Source: JANXUC01 sp964619065 (GTDB lineage: Bacteria > Acidobacteriota > Terriglobia > Terriglobales > Acidobacteriaceae). From it: a stretch of DNA of 64,000 nt. The notes beneath the pieces were generated by a model. That model saw only the letters and a list, made by a program, of their open reading frames with translations. It did no database searches and was not told where the DNA came from. Positions 59,885 through 64,000 of this stretch are shown here, in pieces. Position 1 is the first letter of the stretch. Each line of letters starts with the position of its first letter. The translations under genes were made by a program, and so were the position numbers. The stretch covers positions 25,284 through 89,283 of the forward strand of contig CAZUCC010000010.1 of assembly GCA_964619065.1 (NCBI GenBank). Reading direction: 5' to 3'.

Positions 59885-60826
59885 ATGCCCGCGGTGCTGG
59901 AATTCCAGGACATCCTCAAAGACTACCGGGGCCTCTTTCGGAGGCGCACGGTGCGTGCTCTCGACCATTTCACGCTGCAGGTGGAAGCCGGCGAAATCTT
60001 CGGGTTTTTGGGACCGAACGGGGCTGGCAAGACTACCGCAATCCATCTCGCAATGGGCTTTGTACAGCCTACGCGGGGACGCGGCTTGATGTTTGGCAAA
60101 CGCTTTGGCCACGCCGCCACGCGCCGGCGCGTGGGGTTCCTGGCGGAAAACGTTGCACTGTATCACCGTCCCGCCGAAACGCTGATTCGCTTCTACGGCG
60201 GACTCAACGGCCTGACCGGGGAGACGCTTTCGCGGCGCACACAAGAGGCATTGGATGCGGTAGGGCTATTGCACGAATCCAGCCGCAATGTAGGGAAGTT
60301 TTCGCGCGGGATGTTGCAACGCATCGGCCTTGCGCAAGCCATCGTTCATGACCCCGACCTTCTCATTCTGGATGAGCCAACTTCTGCCCTCGATCCATTG
60401 GCGCGGTACGCTGTACGGGAGTTGCTGCTTGATTGGCGCAAGCGCGGCAAGACCATCTTCCTTAGCTCGCACCTGTTATCCGAGGTGGAGTTGGTCTGTG
60501 ACCGCATCGCCGTGCTGAACCGGGGACGGGTTGTGCGGTTGGGGCGCCCCACCGATCTGTTGGAATCCCGCGAGCGTTTTGAAATTGTGGCCCGGGGAAT
60601 TCCGCTGCACAGCGTTCCGGGAGCAGCGACGGAACCTGGCGGCAAGATTCGCTTTGATACAAATGCCCAAGAACAGCGTGCCCTCATCGAGCGCATTTGG
60701 AGTCTCGGCGGTGAAGTCGTCAGCGTTTCCCCGCATAAGCGGTCCCTCGAGGATCTGTTCCTGGAACTGACTGGCAACGGTACTAGCAGAGAGTCTGTAC
60801 CGACAGCGAAAAAGGAGACCGTGTGA
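59885..60826 (+). CDS. ABC transporter ATP-binding protein
   Basis: A 313-residue ATPase subunit of an ABC-2-type exporter. Walker A is GPNGAGKTT and Walker B LLILDEPTSALDP, with the H-loop in FLSSHLLSEVE. The signature loop reads FSRGMLQRIGLAQ instead of LSGGQ, a variant seen in the drug- and multicopper-type exporter ATPases. The C-terminal 80 residues after the ATPase resemble the extra domain of NatA/CcmA-type proteins. It overlaps the permease gene by 4 bases (GTGA), so the two form a single exporter. The substrate is unknown. Confidence 0.93.
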   Translation: MPAVLEFQDILKDYRGLFRRRTVRALDHFTLQVEAGEIFGFLGPNGAGKTTAIHLAMGFVQPTRGRGLMFGKRFGHAATRRRVGFLAENVALYHRPAETLIRFYGGLNGLTGETLSRRTQEALDAVGLLHESSRNVGKFSRGMLQRIGLAQAIVHDPDLLILDEPTSALDPLARYAVRELLLDWRKRGKTIFLSSHLLSEVELVCDRIAVLNRGRVVRLGRPTDLLESRERFEIVARGIPLHSVPGAATEPGGKIRFDTNAQEQRALIERIWSLGGEVVSVSPHKRSLEDLFLELTGNGTSRESVPTAKKETV

Positions 60827-61542
60827 AGCATTGGAAGCCAGTTTGGATGATCGCCTTGAATTTCGTCCGCGAGCAGCGCTGGCCCATTCTTGTTTTGCAG
60901 CTCTCGTTGCTGGGCCTCGCAGCCCTTGGGCTCCTGGCGGACGTCCAGCGTGAGCGGGAGGACATGCTCCTGATGTTCAAGCAATTGGGTATGTATGGCG
61001 TGGCCTTCAGTGTGTTCTTCGGCGGGTCGGCTATCTATAACGAGCGCCGTTCTCGCCGGATTCTTGCCGTGCTGGGCAAAGCGATCACTCGGCGAGACTA
61101 TCTTTCTGGACTGCTGCTGGGCGTGATGCTGGCCGCTGGCCTGTTCTGCTTTGTGCTGGGTTTCACCGGCATGTGGACACTGGGCGATATCGGGTTTTCC
61201 GTGCCGTATCTCTGGTATCTGATGATTTGTGTGCTGGTAGCCTGCGTTCTGGCCGCGTCCGTCGCGCTCTTTTACTCGACCTATTTGAATCCATGGATGT
61301 CAGCGTTGCTCACGGGACTCACACTGGCTGTGCCGGGTGTGATCGCCTTTCAGTTTGGGGAACGATGGGGATATATTCTCCCTGTTTACAATCTTATGCG
61401 GGTGTTTCTTAAGGCATCATTTGAGCATCCGAGAATGGCGGGAGGATGGGCTATTCTGGTGGCTTTGTTCGAGACGGTCGTTCTGTGGCTGGCTGCCAGC
61501 TGGGTGTTCGCACGCATCGACGTAGCTGTGGCCGTCGATTAA
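60823..61542 (+). CDS. ABC-2-type exporter permease
   Basis: A 239-residue membrane protein with about six helices and the ABC-2-like pattern: N-terminal cytoplasmic basic stretch, then SVFFGGSAIYNERRSRRILAVLGKAITRRDYLSG, in which the charged loop couples to the ATPase. The start is a GTG at 60823 with AAAGGAG upstream, overlapping the ATPase stop. Only one permease is present, so the transporter is probably a homodimer of this subunit. The substrate cannot be predicted. Confidence 0.85.
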   Translation: MKHWKPVWMIALNFVREQRWPILVLQLSLLGLAALGLLADVQREREDMLLMFKQLGMYGVAFSVFFGGSAIYNERRSRRILAVLGKAITRRDYLSGLLLGVMLAAGLFCFVLGFTGMWTLGDIGFSVPYLWYLMICVLVACVLAASVALFYSTYLNPWMSALLTGLTLAVPGVIAFQFGERWGYILPVYNLMRVFLKASFEHPRMAGGWAILVALFETVVLWLAASWVFARIDVAVAVD

Positions 61543-61616
61543 GAAGCGACAGGAGACCGGGAGGACAGGGGGTGTCTGACAAACATGGTCTCTTCGGAGA
61601 AGATCTTGCATACGGT

Positions 61617-63146
61617 CTACGGTGCGGGTTTCGCCATCTGGACTATCACTCTCGCTTCTCGATGCGTAAGGTTATGAGCGCTCAGTTGGGTATAGGTCAA
61701 CACGGCTCCCGGAAAGATACCCAAATAAAGAGTTGCCAGCGTGCTGAGCACGAGCGCGGTACTTACTCCCGGGGAAAGTGGATCTATTGGTACAGGTTCC
61801 CCTTGTGGCTCTTGCATGTACATCACCACAATCACGCGCAGGTAGTAGTAAGCTCCTATGGCGCTATTGATGAGGCCGAGAATCGTGAGGCCGACCAGAT
61901 TCGCCTGGAGCGCACCGCTAAAAACATAGAACTTGGCGAAGAATCCGCCTGTCGCGGGAATGCCAATCAGTGAGAGCAGGAACACGGTGAGAAGGGCAGC
62001 CAGGGCCGGCGCGCGACGGCCCATGCCCGCGTAGTCCTCAATGGAGACGTAACGTTCGCCAGAATTGGCAATGTGGCTGATGATGGCAAACGCGCCTACA
62101 TTCATGGCCGCATACGAAGCTGCGTAAAACATTGCGGACGGGATCCCCTCCTCTGGCGCGGCTGCGAAGGCCACGAGCAGGTAGCCCGCGTGCGCAATCG
62201 ACGAATAAGCAAGCATTCGCTTGATGTTGGTTTGCTTCAGAGCGCCCAGGTTGCCGAGCGTCATTGAAAGGACCGCAGCGACCCAAATCAGCCAGAAGGT
62301 TCCCAGCACGTGCGCTTCGAAGATCACGCGAAGGAGCACAGCGAAGGTAGCGGCCTTGGGAGCGGTCGACATAAGAGCCACAACGGGTGAGGGTGCGCCT
62401 TCATACACGTCCGGAGTCCATACGTGGAATGGCGCAGCGGCAATCTTGAAGCCGAGTCCGACAAAGATCAGCGCCGTTGCTGCAAATGCCAACGTGGGCA
62501 CATACCCGGTACGAAGAGCCGTGCTGATCTCCGTGATACTGGTGGAACCTGTGGCGCCAAACATCAAAGCGACGCCATAGAGGAAGAATGCTGTGGCGAA
62601 TGATCCCAGCAGAAAATATTTGAGCGAGGCCTCAGAACTGCGGGGGTCGCGGCGCAGGAAGCCCGCAAGCACATAGGTGGAGATCGACGAAATCTCGAGG
62701 GCGATGAAGATCAGTACCAATTCGACGGCCGAGGTCATCAGGCACATGCCCGCCGCACCCAGCAAAATCAGGCCGTAGTATTCGCCTGCACGGATCCGCT
62801 GCGTCTCCATGTATTCGAAAGAGGTGAGAATTGCCAGTACAACGATAGCGAGAATCACGACGTGGAAAAAGATGCTGAAATTGTCCACGCGCACCATGTG
62901 CGAAAACGCTTCACCCGGAGACTGCGCTTGCACGTAGGTCGCTGCCAGGCTGGCGAGTGAGCCAAGCAGCGCCACGAAGCCGAGAGTCTTAGCGGCGCGC
63001 CGCTGGTCGATTACGGGATCGAGCACCATGATCACCATGCCGAATACGCTCAAAACCAGCTCCGGCAAAATGCGGATGTAGTCGGCGTTTTGTGGAATCT
63101 GCTGCACCAGGTCGTTGATGGGCAAAGCATTCATAAGCAGGCTCAT
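61617..63146 (-). CDS. nuoN: NADH-quinone oxidoreductase subunit N
   Basis: A 509-residue proton-pumping membrane subunit of complex I. The antiporter-like core has the lysine-bearing YSSIAHAGYLLVAF segment, GLGFKIAAAPFHVWTPDVYEGAP and the LALEISSISTYVLAGF helix. Length and motifs are typical of NuoN. The ATG at 63146 overlaps the nuoM stop as ATGA, confirming translational coupling in the nuo operon. The gene ends 74 bases from the convergent ABC permease. Confidence 0.97.
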   Translation of the reverse strand: MSLLMNALPINDLVQQIPQNADYIRILPELVLSVFGMVIMVLDPVIDQRRAAKTLGFVALLGSLASLAATYVQAQSPGEAFSHMVRVDNFSIFFHVVILAIVVLAILTSFEYMETQRIRAGEYYGLILLGAAGMCLMTSAVELVLIFIALEISSISTYVLAGFLRRDPRSSEASLKYFLLGSFATAFFLYGVALMFGATGSTSITEISTALRTGYVPTLAFAATALIFVGLGFKIAAAPFHVWTPDVYEGAPSPVVALMSTAPKAATFAVLLRVIFEAHVLGTFWLIWVAAVLSMTLGNLGALKQTNIKRMLAYSSIAHAGYLLVAFAAAPEEGIPSAMFYAASYAAMNVGAFAIISHIANSGERYVSIEDYAGMGRRAPALAALLTVFLLSLIGIPATGGFFAKFYVFSGALQANLVGLTILGLINSAIGAYYYLRVIVVMYMQEPQGEPVPIDPLSPGVSTALVLSTLATLYLGIFPGAVLTYTQLSAHNLTHREARVIVQMAKPAP

Positions 63147-64000
63147 TGACCCACCTGCAAGATGGAATGCACGGCTGGATCAATGGCCTTGAGCCAGAGG
63201 ATCGGGGCCACGCCCATGATCAGGGCGGCGACGGCAGTGGGCAAAACGGCGATCTTCTCCAGCGGATAGATGTCGTGCAGGCTGGCGTTCTTGGGATTCT
63301 TGTTTACGCCAAAAAACGTGCGTTGATACACCCAGAGCAAGTAAGCGGCGCTCCAAATCACGCCCGTTGCGGCGAGGACTCCGTAGAGAGCGCGGGCTTG
63401 AAATGCTCCGGAGAGAACCAGGAATTCGCCAATGAAGCCGTTGAGCAGTGGCAGCCCAAGTGAAGACAGCGTGATAAAGAGAAAGATCGAAGCGTACATC
63501 GGCATAGGTGTGGCCAAGCCGCCGAATTCGCTGATCTCGTATGTGTGCCGTCGCTCGTGGAGAATCCCGGCAAGCATGAACAGTGCGCCCGTCGAAACCC
63601 CGTGTGCCAGGTTCACGAACATCGCGCCATTGAGTCCGGCTTGTGTCAGACTGAAAACTCCCAAGACTACAAATCCGAGGTGGCTCACGGACGAGTAGGC
63701 GATCAGCTTCTTCAGGTTGGGCTGCACCAGCGCGACCAACGCGCCATAAATAATGCCAATGAGCGCCAGTACCATGATCCAGGGAGCGTTGCGCCGCGCC
63801 TGGTCAGGAAACAATCCCACGTTGAAGCGCAACAAGCCGTAGGTGCCCATCTTCAGCAATACGCCAGCCAGCAACACAGAACCCGCCGTGGGCGCTTCCA
63901 CGTGCGCGTCCGGCAGCCAGGTATGAAGAGGGAAAAGCGGAACATTGACCGAAAAGGCGACGAAGAATCCGAGGAAGAGCCACGGCGCCGCCGCGAGAAA
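63143..64000 (-). CDS. nuoM: NADH-quinone oxidoreductase subunit M (5' part outside the window)
   Basis: The last 285 or so codons of NuoM, the antiporter-like subunit before NuoN. The frame is open to the window edge, and the visible sequence includes PLFPLHTWLPDAHVEAPTAG and KMGTYGLLRF, then the lysine helix LIAYSSVSHLGFVVLG. An internal GTG near 63901 is part of the conserved DAHVEAPT motif, not a start. The C terminus (DPAVHSILQVGQ) is complete. The rest of the nuo operon should lie beyond 64000. Confidence 0.96.
   Translation of the reverse strand, partial: FLAAAPWLFLGFFVAFSVNVPLFPLHTWLPDAHVEAPTAGSVLLAGVLLKMGTYGLLRFNVGLFPDQARRNAPWIMVLALIGIIYGALVALVQPNLKKLIAYSSVSHLGFVVLGVFSLTQAGLNGAMFVNLAHGVSTGALFMLAGILHERRHTYEISEFGGLATPMPMYASIFLFITLSSLGLPLLNGFIGEFLVLSGAFQARALYGVLAATGVIWSAAYLLWVYQRTFFGVNKNPKNASLHDIYPLEKIAVLPTAVAALIMGVAPILWLKAIDPAVHSILQVGQ

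Noticed and set aside
1..64000. tRNA, rRNA and CRISPR arrays
   Set aside because: No cloverleaf-like segment, rRNA signature or regularly spaced repeats were seen by reading; a tRNA scan could still find one missed by eye.

Overview
The window looks like a chromosomal segment of a Gram-negative soil-type Acidobacteriota (Terriglobia/Koribacter-like). This is inferred from a moderately high GC content, the mix of S9 peptidases, TonB-type energy transducers, long acidobacterial-style secreted proteins, a type IV pilus system and dispersed palindromes. No 16S rRNA, tRNA, CRISPR array, phage, integrase or insertion-sequence gene was seen, and coding density is high throughout, so the region reads as core chromosome rather than an island.

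Layout. 0-8 kb: an NRAMP-like transporter, a Nudix hydrolase, a cobalamin-binding BtuF-like protein, an IscU/NifU-like scaffold lacking its third cysteine, an xdhC-mocA-HAD phosphatase operon for molybdenum cofactor, an ArsP-like permease and a quinone-reductase-like MDR enzyme. 8-12.8 kb: prolyl oligopeptidase, a solitary nuoB, a membrane-anchored small protein with a possible Sm-like core, FUSC and MarC membrane proteins. 13-18 kb: two tandem secreted paralogues with Asp-box motifs, facing a GAF-TM-TonB fusion. 18.5-25 kb: YceI, an unknown secreted protein, NadE, a DsbA-like thioredoxin and a TPR-secretin. 25-32.5 kb: a mutS-nagZ-anmK-lipoprotein-ymdB operon that joins mismatch repair to murein recycling. 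32.6-37.6 kb: galT, then a tightly overlapping hemX-hemA-hemC-hemD haem operon. 38-46 kb: S9 dipeptidyl peptidase, endonuclease III, DedA, myo-inositol-phosphate synthase, an M48 protease, a HAD hydrolase and two small unknown proteins. 46-54 kb: a minor-pilin operon fimT-pilV-pilW followed by two very large tandem PilX-like proteins. 54-58 kb: a REC-PilZ-PilZ protein and ugd-uxs, which would make UDP-glucuronate and then UDP-xylose for surface polysaccharide. 58-61.5 kb: the second GAF-TM-TonB fusion and an ABC exporter. 61.6-64 kb: nuoN and the 3' part of nuoM, running on past the edge.

How it may fit together (inference). Surface biology dominates the second half: minor pilins, a c-di-GMP-type REC-PilZ-PilZ effector and nucleotide-sugar synthesis lie side by side. 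The most unusual theme is the pair of TonB-like proteins whose cytoplasmic N terminus is a GAF sensor domain. Both GAF domains carry three cysteines at the same spacing, which suggests signal-gated outer-membrane energy transduction. Palindromic intergenic elements recur at several gene ends.
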